6,655 nucleotides of DNA from CAZUZD01 sp964624465 (GCA_964624465.1 CAZUZD010000331.1:1-6655), one strand, 5' to 3'; shown: positions 1-5,677, counted from the stretch's first letter. Notes: generated by a model not told the origin, from the letters alone. Program-made: numbers and translations.

Positions 1-82
1 GCAGCAGTGAGATCAAGACGCCGATGATCGCGATGACCACCAGCAGCTCGATCAGTGTGAAACCTCGTCGACTTCTGCGCAT
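1..82 (-). CDS. Prepilin-like protein, N-terminal fragment (probable DUF1559 family), cut by window edge
   Basis: Only the first 27 codons are present; the gene continues beyond position 1. The minus-strand reading starts MRRSRRGFTLIELLVVIAII and continues GVLISLL. This is a textbook type IV prepilin N-terminus: a basic leader, the Gly-Phe cleavage and methylation site (residues 7-8), Glu at mature position +5, then a long hydrophobic helix. In planctomycetes this exact start is typical of the very numerous DUF1559 pseudopilin-like proteins, so the missing part is probably a DUF1559 domain with an H-X9-DG end; that is inference. The start at 82 is supported by the motif and by a GGAG at 93-96, ten bases upstream. 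It lies 229 bases downstream of the lipoprotein gene on the same strand, with a hairpin between. A GspG/GspH-type pseudopilin is an alternative. Confidence 0.85.
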   Translation of the reverse strand, partial: MRRSRRGFTLIELLVVIAIIGVLISLL

Positions 83-311
83 GGGTCAGAGACTCCGCAA
101 TTCGAACTGGGACCGGAGGACGGACGGAAGAAGAGCTGGTACGGACGGGGTCCGGACCAGGCCGAAGCCGGTTGCGCGGGGAGACGGTGCAATCGGACGA
201 GACGAGGCGGAAGGGGCGAACGCAGACGCAAGGCGGAGTGGAGAGCAGGGGGGCCGCCCGCACGACCGTCGAGACGGCCCCCCAGAGATCGGGATCAGCG
301 ACCCGGCCGGA
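83..311. other. Intergenic region between lipoprotein and prepilin-like genes
   Basis: There is no convincing gene here. It holds a strong hairpin (248-283) just beyond the lipoprotein stop codon. The purine-rich stretch between the hairpin and the prepilin-like start would contain the leader of the prepilin-like gene. I see no clear -10/-35 pair for that gene. Confidence 0.6.
248..283 (-). terminator. Hairpin terminator after the lipoprotein gene
   Basis: Perfect 9-bp arms (GGGGGGCCG at 248-256, CGGCCCCCC at 275-283) enclose an 18-nt loop. The loop itself contains a second small inverted repeat, CGAC/GTCG at 263-271. It starts 28 bases past the lipoprotein stop on the minus strand. No T-run follows, so intrinsic termination is plausible but not proven; an mRNA-stabilising 3' hairpin is the alternative. 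Confidence 0.6.
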
Positions 312-536
312 TCACTTCTTGCCGGGGTACTCGCCGCCGTAGGGGTTGGCGCCCTGCTTGGCGGACGGGCTGTTCTTGTACATGTCCTGGTACTGGGACT
401 TGCTCACCGTGGCGCCGGCGCCACCGGCGGGCACGCCCTGGATCCGCGACTCCTTCTCATTATCCGCCGAGCCACAGCCGACGAGGGCGGCGAGGCCCAG
501 AGCGAGCGTGCCGAGGGCCATGTGGTGCTTACGCAT
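312..536 (-). CDS. Small secreted lipoprotein of unknown function
   Basis: A 74-residue protein. The N-terminus is basic (MRKHH), followed by a hydrophobic stretch and a lipobox, Leu18-Val19-Gly20-Cys21, so it should be exported by Sec, cleaved by signal peptidase II and lipid-anchored at Cys21. The mature part is only about 54 residues, rich in Gly, Ser, Lys and Tyr, with no recognisable domain; it ends NPYGGEYPGKK. A good ribosome-binding site (AGAAGGG, 544-550) lies seven bases before the ATG. Short Gly-rich lipoproteins next to DUF1559 genes are common in planctomycetes, and here the prepilin-like gene follows on the same strand, so a shared role at the cell surface is possible. A hairpin separates them, so they are not clearly one transcript. 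The function is unknown; the call as a real gene rests on the lipobox, the ribosome-binding site and the terminator. Confidence 0.8.
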   Translation of the reverse strand: MRKHHMALGTLALGLAALVGCGSADNEKESRIQGVPAGGAGATVSKSQYQDMYKNSPSAKQGANPYGGEYPGKK

Positions 537-543
537 GCTGTCA

Positions 544-550
544 CCCTTCT
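544..550 (-). promoter_or_regulatory. Ribosome-binding site of the lipoprotein gene
   Basis: AGAAGGG on the minus strand, with a seven-base spacer to the ATG at 536. It fixes the start codon immediately before the signal peptide. Confidence 0.6.
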
Positions 551-875
551 GAAACGGGACGGACGAGAGACGACGGACTGATGAGAACCGGCCGGGAAGA
601 CCCCGACCTTGCTCGGTCCGGAAACGGCCGGAAGGAAGTCGCGACGGAATCGGTCGGAGGAAGATTCTTCACGCACCTCGCGGCCGCAACCTGCCGACCT
701 CGGATCCTTCAGGACGGATCCAGGGTCCCCCGCTCGCGCACACCCCGGCCCCCGACCCCTCGGGTGCCGCATCGTTGCCGATGGCAGGTGTCGACCGCTG
801 GGCGGGCCGAACGAATTCGGACGGGTTCCGGACGCGCACGACGCCTGTGTGAAGAGATTCTGAAGGCTGTCAGTG

Positions 876-904
876 ATCTTGGATCGGCCGCCCGGACTTG
901 TCAA
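876..904 (-). promoter_or_regulatory. Possible sigma-70-type promoter firing toward the lipoprotein gene
   Basis: On the minus strand TTGACA (904-899) matches the -35 consensus perfectly. It is followed by a 17-base spacer and CAAGAT (881-876), which keeps the A at position 2 and the A and T at positions 5 and 6 of the -10 box. Transcription would begin near 869 and reach the lipoprotein ATG after a leader of about 330 nt. The -10 box is weak, so this is tentative. Confidence 0.3.
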
Positions 905-915
905 CAGGATTCCCC

Positions 916-933
916 GCCCCCCCGGGCTTTTTT
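916..933 (+). terminator. Weak terminator-like element, GC hairpin plus T6
   Basis: GCCC (916-919) and GGGC (924-927) can form a 4-bp hairpin with a CCCC loop, followed directly by six Ts (928-933), the longest T-run in the window. The stem is very short, and no plus-strand gene is visible upstream that would need it. It may simply be a sequence run. Confidence 0.2.
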
Positions 934-998
934 GCCACACGTGGCCGTTCCGCCCACGCGTTGATGCATGGGCCGCGCCCCCTCCGGCGCTCCGGGGC

Positions 999-1027
999 TT
1001 GATCGAACCCGGCCGATTCCCGAGACT
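999..1027 (+). promoter_or_regulatory. Tentative promoter of the tRNA-Leu gene
   Basis: TTGATC (999-1004), a 17-base spacer and GAGACT (1022-1027) sit at about the right distance for transcription to start a few bases before the tRNA at 1038. The -35 half is reasonable (TTGA conserved); the -10 half matches only at positions 2, 4 and 6. Position is the main argument. Confidence 0.25.
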
Positions 1028-1037
1028 GCATCCGAGG

Positions 1038-1122
1038 GCCGGTGTGGCGGAATGGCAGACGCACTCGACTTAAAATCGAGTGTCGAGCGATCGACGTGTG
1101 GGTTCGAGTCCCACCACCGGTA
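1038..1122 (+). tRNA. tRNA-Leu, anticodon TAA (reads UUA)
   Basis: An 85-base class II tRNA that folds by eye. The acceptor stem is GCCGGTG (1038-1044) with CACCGGT (1115-1121) and discriminator A1122. The D stem is GCG/CGC (1047-1049, 1060-1062) around a GG-containing loop. The anticodon stem is CTCGA/TCGAG (1064-1068, 1076-1080) with loop CTTAAAA, putting anticodon TAA at 1071-1073. A long variable arm pairs GTCGA (1082-1086) with TCGAC (1091-1095), as expected for leucine. The T arm is GTGGG-TTCGAGT-CCCAC (1098-1114). CCA is not encoded; TTG follows the discriminator, so CCA must be added after transcription. The first acceptor pair is G:U rather than the usual G:C. UUA is likely a rare codon in a genome this GC-rich. 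Confidence 0.95.
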
Positions 1123-1466
1123 TTGCCGATCGCCGCGAAGCTCCTGCTGGCGACCCTGCGCCTCCACGACACGCACCGGTTCCGCCGGGGACCGGTCGCG
1201 CGGCTGATGCGTAGGCCGGCGGCCACGGTGGTCGGCGGGCTGGCCCGCGGCGGCGGCCGAGCCGGCCGACGTGCCGTGCCGGGCCCCGCGCGAGACGGTC
1301 GCCTGGGTGGACGGTGCGACGCCCCGGGCCCGGTGGCGCCGCGGGGCGGGACGGACCACTTCGAGGGTGCGGGCGAGATTTCGCGGGATGGCGGCGGGCG
1401 GCGGCTGTCTGATGGGGTGAGCGGACCGCCGGGTCCGGGACCCTGGCGGATGGGCCGAGCGTCGCG
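1123..1466. other. Intergenic region between tRNA-Leu and the sigma factor gene
   Basis: There is no supported gene in these 344 bases. The open frames crossing it are Arg/Pro/Gly-rich and either run through the tRNA or lie antisense to the sigma factor start. It is extremely GC-rich, with local self-complementarity such as GCGGGC-TG-GCCCGC at 1235-1248. The promoter of the downstream module should lie here, but I could not find a convincing housekeeping or ECF-type (GGAAC-like) promoter by eye. Confidence 0.5.
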
Positions 1467-1973
1467 ATGGATGCCGAACTACTCACGCACCTGATCGGTC
1501 GCCACGCCCCCGCGCTGGAGCTCTACGCCCGGCAGTGGTGCGAGGCGCCCGAGGACGTCGTCCAGGAGGCGTTCGTCCGGCTGGCGGGCCAGGCCCGGCC
1601 GCCGGACAGTCCGGTGGCGTGGCTGTTCCGCACCGTGCGGCACCGGGCGATCAACGCCGGGCGGGCGCACACCCGCCGCCGGGCCCACGAGGCCCGCGCC
1701 GCGGCCGAGGCGCCGGCGTGGTTCGAGCCCGACCCCTCGGCCGCCCTCGACCCCGACGCCGCCGGGGCCGCCCTGGCCGCGCTGCCGTTGCCGCAGCGCG
1801 AGGTGATCGTGGCCCACCTCTGGGGCGGCCTGACCTTCGAGCAGATCGGGGCCCTGGTGGGCGCCTCGACGAGCTCGGCGCATCGGCTTTATCAGGCGGG
1901 ATTGGCCGGCCTGCGGGACCGGCTGGGAGATTCCGAGCGATGTCACACGACCACCCGTCCGAACCAGGCCTGA
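1467..1973 (+). CDS. ECF-type RNA polymerase sigma factor
   Basis: A 168-residue sigma-70-family protein with only regions 2 and 4, the ECF (group 4) layout. Region 2 spans about residues 8-75: PEDVVQEAFVRLAGQ (28-42) is the core-binding/-10 segment, and SPVAWLFRTVRHRAIN (48-63) follows with the usual Trp-Leu and Arg-rich helix. After an Ala/Pro-rich linker (about 76-95), region 4 spans about 98-153: LPLPQREVIVAHLWGGLTFE (106-125), then a helix-turn-helix IGALVGASTSSAHRLYQAGL (127-146) that would read the -35 element. It should direct RNA polymerase to a small regulon, perhaps including this operon. The C-terminus is short, with no extra sensor domain. No strong ribosome-binding site precedes the ATG; a GAG eight bases upstream is the best candidate. 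The next gene overlaps its end by 34 nt, which suggests coupled translation with a regulatory partner. The signal it responds to cannot be read from the sequence. Confidence 0.93.
   Translation: MDAELLTHLIGRHAPALELYARQWCEAPEDVVQEAFVRLAGQARPPDSPVAWLFRTVRHRAINAGRAHTRRRAHEARAAAEAPAWFEPDPSAALDPDAAGAALAALPLPQREVIVAHLWGGLTFEQIGALVGASTSSAHRLYQAGLAGLRDRLGDSERCHTTTRPNQA
1925..1929 (+). promoter_or_regulatory. Ribosome-binding site inside the sigma factor gene
   Basis: GGGAG ends ten bases before the ATG at 1940. It supports starting the second gene here although the same frame is open much further upstream, where it only gives an Arg/Gly/Pro-rich out-of-frame translation of the sigma factor gene. Confidence 0.5.
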
Positions 1974-2485
1974 CCCCGGCGCCCGGGGACCCGGGGACCG
2001 CCGCGATCGCCGCCGCCCTGGCGGCGCTGCGGCCGGTGCCGGCGCGGCCGGACCGCGACCGCACGCTCTTCGAGGCGGGCCGCGCCTCGGCGCGGCCCGC
2101 GCCCCGGCTGGAAAGGGTCGGCTGGCCGGCGCTGGCGGCGAGCCTGCTGGCGGTGGTCGCGGGCCAGGCGGCGCTGCTGGCGCGACGGCCGGAGCCGACG
2201 GTGGTCGAGCGGGTGGTGTCCGTCGATCGGATCGTGCCGGCCGCCCCCCCGGCGCGGCTCGCGACCCGGCCGGCGGGGCGGGTCGGTTCGCCGGTGGAGG
2301 CGATCCCGACGCCGGCGGAGCGGGTGGCCTGGATGCTGGTCCGCTATGGCCTGGACGGCCTGCCGGGCCCGAACCCGGCCGGTGCGACGCTCGCCGGCGG
2401 CGCGCCCCCGGCGCGCGATCTGGCGGCCGGCGCCCTGTTGCAGCGGGAACTGGAGCTGGTCCTCAACCCCGGAGCTGGACTCTGA
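1940..2485 (+). CDS. Single-pass membrane protein, putative sigma-factor partner (anti-sigma candidate)
   Basis: A 181-residue protein. Residues 1-60 are predicted cytoplasmic and contain ALAALRPVPARPDRDRTLFE followed by AGRASA (27-52); I recall similar D-R-D-R-x-(L/M)-F-E-A-G-R-A segments in planctomycete proteins encoded beside sigma factors. A hydrophobic helix follows at about 62-82 (WPALAASLLAVVAGQAALLA), with Arg residues just after it. The remaining roughly 100 residues are Pro/Ala/Arg-rich, with a more ordered end (about 124-181) of unknown fold. It overlaps the sigma factor gene by 34 nt and is joined to the next gene by TGATG. That placement, and a cytoplasmic N-terminus on a single membrane helix, fit a membrane-bound anti-sigma factor. 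It lacks the zinc-binding H-x3-C-x2-C motif of ZAS anti-sigma factors (the protein has no Cys), so the role is inferred from context only. A structural envelope protein is the alternative. Confidence 0.75.
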   Translation: MSHDHPSEPGLTPAPGDPGTAAIAAALAALRPVPARPDRDRTLFEAGRASARPAPRLERVGWPALAASLLAVVAGQAALLARRPEPTVVERVVSVDRIVPAAPPARLATRPAGRVGSPVEAIPTPAERVAWMLVRYGLDGLPGPNPAGATLAGGAPPARDLAAGALLQRELELVLNPGAGL

Positions 2486-4050
2486 TGCGACCCCGAATGC
2501 CCCGAACCCGGCTGGCCCTGGCGATCGCGGGGGCCCTGTGCGGGCTCGCCGCCACGACCGCCACGGCCCAGCCAGCCAACACCACGCTGGCCGGCCAGCC
2601 GGCCCAGGGGCCGCCGCCGGCCGAGGCGAAGGCCATCCCGATCACGCTGCGGCCGGCGGCCGCGGCGGTGCCGGCGCTGCGGTACCGGCTCCTGCCCGAG
2701 CGCCGCGACCTGGTGGCTGGCAACGCCGCGACCTTCTACCATCGGGCGATCCAGCTCCTGATGGAGCAGCGGCTCCAGGCCGCCTCCGAGCCCCGGCCGG
2801 CCGCCCCGCCGCCCGACACGCCCCGGGCGCCCTCGGCCGAGGAGCGGATGGCCGCCTGGGGCCTCGGGGCGCTCGAGACGCTGCCCCGCGACGAGGCCCG
2901 CGCCCTGCTGGAGCGGTATGCGAACGTGCTCCACGAGGTCGAGCTCGGGGCCGCCCGGCGCGATTGCGACTGGGACTTCGACCAGCGCCGCGAGGGGATC
3001 AGTCTGCTGCTGCCCGAGGTCCAGGAGATGCGCTCGCTGGCCCGGCTGGTCGCCGTGAAGGCCCGGCTGGCGATCCTCGACGGCCAGACCGCCGAGGCGA
3101 TGCGCTGGGTCCAGATCGGCATGGTCATGGGCCGGCACGTGGCGAACGGGCCGACCCTGATCCAGGCGCTGGTCGGGGTGGCGATCGACTCGGTGATGCT
3201 CAAGGCCGTCGAGGACCTGATCCAGGCCCCCGGCACCCCGAGCCTCTACTGGGCCCTGGCCGACGCCCCGCGCCCGTTCATCGACTTCCGCTACTCGTTC
3301 GAGGGGGAACGGTACCTGCTGGAGAAGGAGCTGCCCGCGCTGACCGAGCTGGAGGACGGCGTCTGGTCGGCCGACCGGGCCCGCCGGTTCGGCGACGAGC
3401 TCCAGCGCAAGCTGCTGAACCTCGCGGCGGGCGAGCCGATCCCGGGGACCAACACGGCCGTGCCGAACGACCTGAGCAGCTTCGGGCGCCGGCTGGCGAT
3501 CATGGCGATGATCACCAAGCTGCACCCCGAGGCCAAGCGGTCGCTGATCGCGCAGGGTCGGCCGGCTGCCCAGGTCGAGGCCATGCCGCTGATCCAGGCC
3601 GTGTCGCTCTACACGGTCGGCGAGTACCAGCGGCTCCGCGATGAAACGTACAAGTGGTTGAATCAACCCTACTGGCTGTCGTACCGTCAGGTGGACGCCG
3701 TCCTGGCCGACACCGTCGAGCAGAAGCTGGCCAACCCCATGCTGACGAGTTTCCGGCTGCTGACGCCGGCCCTGAACTCGGCGCGGGTGGCGTCGGTGCG
3801 GCTGGACCGGCACCTGGGCGCGTTGCAGTGCATCGAGGCGATCCGGATCTACGCCGCCGCCCACGACGGACAGTTCCCCGGGCGGCTGGAGGACCTGCAG
3901 GCCGAGACCCCGGTGCCGATCGACCCGGCCACCGGCACCCTGTTCGAGTACACGGTCGACGGCGCCACGGCCACGCTCTCGGCGCCGATGATTCCGGGCT
4001 TCAACCACCCGTCGTTCGCCCTGAAGTACGTGCTCAAGCGGGCGCAGTGA
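2485..4050 (+). CDS. Exported protein of unknown function with a pseudopilin-like C-terminal segment
   Basis: A 521-residue protein. The start ATG overlaps the previous stop (TGATG), with a GGAG ten bases upstream, so translation is probably coupled. Residues 1-29 form a Sec signal peptide: basic MRPRMPRTR, a hydrophobic core, and A-T-A-Q as the likely cleavage site. A Pro/Ala-rich stretch follows (30-60). The main body (about 64-440) is mostly helical, with FYHRAIQLLMEQR (84-96) and a segment on activity or counts of residues around 185-245, but no catalytic motif I recognise. The C-terminus (about 446-498: LQCIEAIRIYAAAHDGQFPG, then PVPIDPATGTLFEYTVDG) resembles the end of GspG-like pseudopilins, where a helix is followed by a short 'DP-x-TG-x-x-(F/Y)-x-Y' strand region. 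It is a planctomycete-type hypothetical protein; periplasmic or surface location is likely. Codons around 3640-3668 are unusually AT-rich for this gene. Confidence 0.88.
   Translation: MRPRMPRTRLALAIAGALCGLAATTATAQPANTTLAGQPAQGPPPAEAKAIPITLRPAAAAVPALRYRLLPERRDLVAGNAATFYHRAIQLLMEQRLQAASEPRPAAPPPDTPRAPSAEERMAAWGLGALETLPRDEARALLERYANVLHEVELGAARRDCDWDFDQRREGISLLLPEVQEMRSLARLVAVKARLAILDGQTAEAMRWVQIGMVMGRHVANGPTLIQALVGVAIDSVMLKAVEDLIQAPGTPSLYWALADAPRPFIDFRYSFEGERYLLEKELPALTELEDGVWSADRARRFGDELQRKLLNLAAGEPIPGTNTAVPNDLSSFGRRLAIMAMITKLHPEAKRSLIAQGRPAAQVEAMPLIQAVSLYTVGEYQRLRDETYKWLNQPYWLSYRQVDAVLADTVEQKLANPMLTSFRLLTPALNSARVASVRLDRHLGALQCIEAIRIYAAAHDGQFPGRLEDLQAETPVPIDPATGTLFEYTVDGATATLSAPMIPGFNHPSFALKYVLKRAQ
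3656..3668. other. 13-bp palindrome in an AT-rich codon patch
   Basis: GGTTGA-A-TCAACC is a perfect 6-bp inverted repeat around one base, inside the 521-codon gene. The codons around it (GAT, GAA, TTG, AAT, CAA for residues 386-394) depart from the G/C-ending usage of the rest of the gene. It could be an operator-like site or chance. Confidence 0.3.
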
Positions 4051-4058
4051 TCCCGAGG

Positions 4059-4080
4059 GGGGCCGGGGTTCCCCGGTCCC
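4059..4080 (+). other. Intercistronic GC hairpin
   Basis: In the 62-nt gap between the two exported-protein genes, 4059-4068 can pair with 4071-4080 over ten positions (one G:U at 4062/4077); the innermost pairs would open to give a workable loop. A nine-base direct repeat GATCCCGAG flanks it (4049-4057 and 4090-4098). It may attenuate transcription or stabilise the upstream message. There is no T-run, so full termination is doubtful. Confidence 0.4.
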
Positions 4081-4098
4081 GTCGCACCCGATCCCGAG

Positions 4099-4103
4099 AG
4101 GAG
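4099..4103 (+). promoter_or_regulatory. Ribosome-binding site that sets the DUF1559 protein start
   Basis: AGGAG, nine bases before the ATG at 4113. The frame stays open for 153 codons upstream, inside the previous gene, but only this start has a strong ribosome-binding site and is followed at once by a signal peptide. Confidence 0.75.
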
Positions 4104-4112
4104 TGGCAATCC

Positions 4113-5648
4113 ATGAGCGCAACGCTGATCCTGGCCGCCCTGCTGCCGCTGGTCGCGGCCCAGGCCGCGCCGGCCGACGAGGGGGCGAAGGCGGTCGCCC
4201 CGCTGGTGGGGCCCGAGGTGGCGATCGTGGTCCAGGTGGATCTGGACCGCGTCGACATCGACCGGGCAGTGAAGGCCCTGCTGGGCGAGAAGGTCGACCA
4301 GAAGGAGCTCGGCATCGAGGAGCCCAGGCGGATGGTGGCCGAGTGGGTGGCCGCGCTCCGCAAGGCGGGCGCGACCCGGTTCTACGTGCTGGTTGACCCG
4401 GCCGACCTGCCGGGGCTGCCGCTGGCGGTGGTGCCGCTGACGACGGGGGCCGACCCCGCGGCGATCGGCAAGGTGCTCACCGAGGGGGGCCCGGCCAAAC
4501 CCCTGACCTGGCCGGCGGTCGCCACCATCCGGGGCGCCGTCGTGGCGGGCACGCCCGAGGCCCTGGACCGGGTCCGCGCGGCGAAGCCGTCCGAGCGGCC
4601 CGAGGTGGCCACGGCGCTGGCCGCCGGCGGCGACGCGCCGCTGCGGGTCACGCTGGTCCCCAGCGACACCCTGCGGCGGTCGATGGAGGAGAGCGTGCCC
4701 GAGCTGCCGCAGCCCCTGGGCGGCGGGCCGATCACCAGCCTGTCGCGGGGCCTCAAGTGGGCCGCCTTCGGGCTGGCCATCGAGCCGAAGCCGACCGTGC
4801 GGATGGTCGCGCAGGGGACCGACGCCGCCTCGGCGCAGACGCTCCAGAAGCTGGTCTCCACCCTGTTCGAGGAGATCAAGCGCGGGGCGCCCAAGACGCC
4901 CGAGGCCCAGCTCCTGATCCAGGCCCTGGCCGCGATGAAGCCCGAGGTGAAGGGGGACCGGGTCGAGATCACCGCTGACCTCTCGCAGGCCACCCAGCTC
5001 GTCAGCGGCCCGGTGGTTGCCGCCCGCGAGGCCGCCAGGCGCAGCCAGTGCATCAACAACCTGAAGCAGATCGGGCTGGCGATGCACAACTTCCATGACG
5101 TCAACGGCAGCTTCCCGGCCGCGGCCATCACCGACAAGGCCGGCAAGCCGCTGCTGAGCTGGCGGGTCGCCATCCTGCCGTTCATCGAGCAGCAGGCCCT
5201 CTACAACCAGTTCCACCTCGACGAGCCCTGGGACAGCGAGCACAACAAGAAGCTGATCACCACCATCCCCAGGACGTACATGTGCCCGAGCGGCAGCGCT
5301 GAGCTCTTCCGTGAGGGGAAGACGCCGTACCTGGCACCCCGGGGCGACAGTGCCATGTTCCCCGGCCTGAAGGGCACCAAGCTGCAAGAGATCACCGACG
5401 GCACCTCGAACACGATCCTGATCGTCGAGGGCAACGACGAGGCGGCCGTGCCCTGGACGAAGCCCGACGACTGGGAGGTGGGCGCCGCCCCCAGCCTCAA
5501 GGCCCTGGCCGGCCACCACCCGGGCGGGATCAACGTCCTGTTCGGCGACGGCTCGGTGCGGTTCCTCCGGGAGACGATCGACGCCAAGATGATCAAGGCG
5601 CTGTTCACGCGCAACGGCGGCGAGGTGATCGGCGGCGACGGCTTCTGA
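4113..5648 (+). CDS. Exported protein with C-terminal DUF1559 (H-X9-DG) domain
   Basis: A 511-residue protein in two parts. Residues 1-18 look like a signal peptide (hydrophobic core, A-Q-A cleavage site after 18), though it lacks the usual basic residues. Residues about 19-300 form an N-terminal domain of alternating strands and helices (for example VGPEVAIVVQVDLDRVDIDR, 32-51) that I cannot assign. Residues about 303-491 are a DUF1559 domain: REAARRSQCINNLKQIGLAM (305-324) with the family's CxNNLKQIGLAxHNF signature, SFPAA (333-337), SWRVAILPFIEQQALYNQF (349-367), MCPS (390-393), ITDGTSNTILIVEG (427-440), and the H-X9-DG motif with His469, Asp479 and Gly480. DUF1559 proteins usually start with a prepilin helix; this one does not, so the domain is delivered by a Sec-type signal instead. 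The function is unknown; cell-surface or periplasmic location is likely. It is the last gene of the sigma-factor unit, ending before a 16-bp hairpin. Family membership is secure, function is not. Confidence 0.93.
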   Translation: MSATLILAALLPLVAAQAAPADEGAKAVAPLVGPEVAIVVQVDLDRVDIDRAVKALLGEKVDQKELGIEEPRRMVAEWVAALRKAGATRFYVLVDPADLPGLPLAVVPLTTGADPAAIGKVLTEGGPAKPLTWPAVATIRGAVVAGTPEALDRVRAAKPSERPEVATALAAGGDAPLRVTLVPSDTLRRSMEESVPELPQPLGGGPITSLSRGLKWAAFGLAIEPKPTVRMVAQGTDAASAQTLQKLVSTLFEEIKRGAPKTPEAQLLIQALAAMKPEVKGDRVEITADLSQATQLVSGPVVAAREAARRSQCINNLKQIGLAMHNFHDVNGSFPAAAITDKAGKPLLSWRVAILPFIEQQALYNQFHLDEPWDSEHNKKLITTIPRTYMCPSGSAELFREGKTPYLAPRGDSAMFPGLKGTKLQEITDGTSNTILIVEGNDEAAVPWTKPDDWEVGAAPSLKALAGHHPGGINVLFGDGSVRFLRETIDAKMIKALFTRNGGEVIGGDGF

Positions 5649-5677
5649 GCGCATCGCCCGCGATCGACCCCGAAACC

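Larger units (their letters stand above)
537..1037. other. Long intergenic region without a supported gene
   Basis: About 500 bases lie between the minus-strand lipoprotein gene and the plus-strand tRNA. Open frames exist on both strands, but their translations are Arg/Pro/Ser-rich with no family resemblance, and the longest of them run into the lipoprotein gene or the tRNA. What can be seen is a possible minus-strand promoter (876-904), a C-rich run followed by six Ts (911-933), the palindrome GCCAC-AC-GTGGC at 934-945, two GGATCC sites that could pair across 8 nt (702-721), and the palindrome GAAGATTCTTC (660-670). Confidence 0.6.

Noticed and set aside
404..940. 178-codon minus-strand frame, and the overlapping plus-strand frames in 24-964
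   Set aside because: They overlap the better supported lipoprotein gene in another frame and are Ser/Arg/Pro-rich without motifs or convincing start sites.
1042..1494. 150-codon frame reading through the tRNA
   Set aside because: It is a translated tRNA-Leu plus GC-rich spacer with no family resemblance.
3654..4112. Upstream extension of the DUF1559 protein frame inside the previous gene
   Set aside because: It would overlap the 521-residue gene out of frame and bury the signal peptide; the ATG at 4113 has a strong ribosome-binding site.
2344..4122. 592-codon open frame on the minus strand, antisense to the 521-residue exported protein
   Set aside because: A shadow of GC-rich third positions: its translation is Arg/Gly/His/Gln-rich and low in complexity, while the plus strand has a signal peptide, a coupled start and normal composition.
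3849..5654. 601-codon minus-strand frame antisense to the DUF1559 protein
   Set aside because: The plus-strand frame has clear family motifs (NNLKQIGLA, H-X9-DG); the antisense product has no recognisable domain and the same low-complexity composition.
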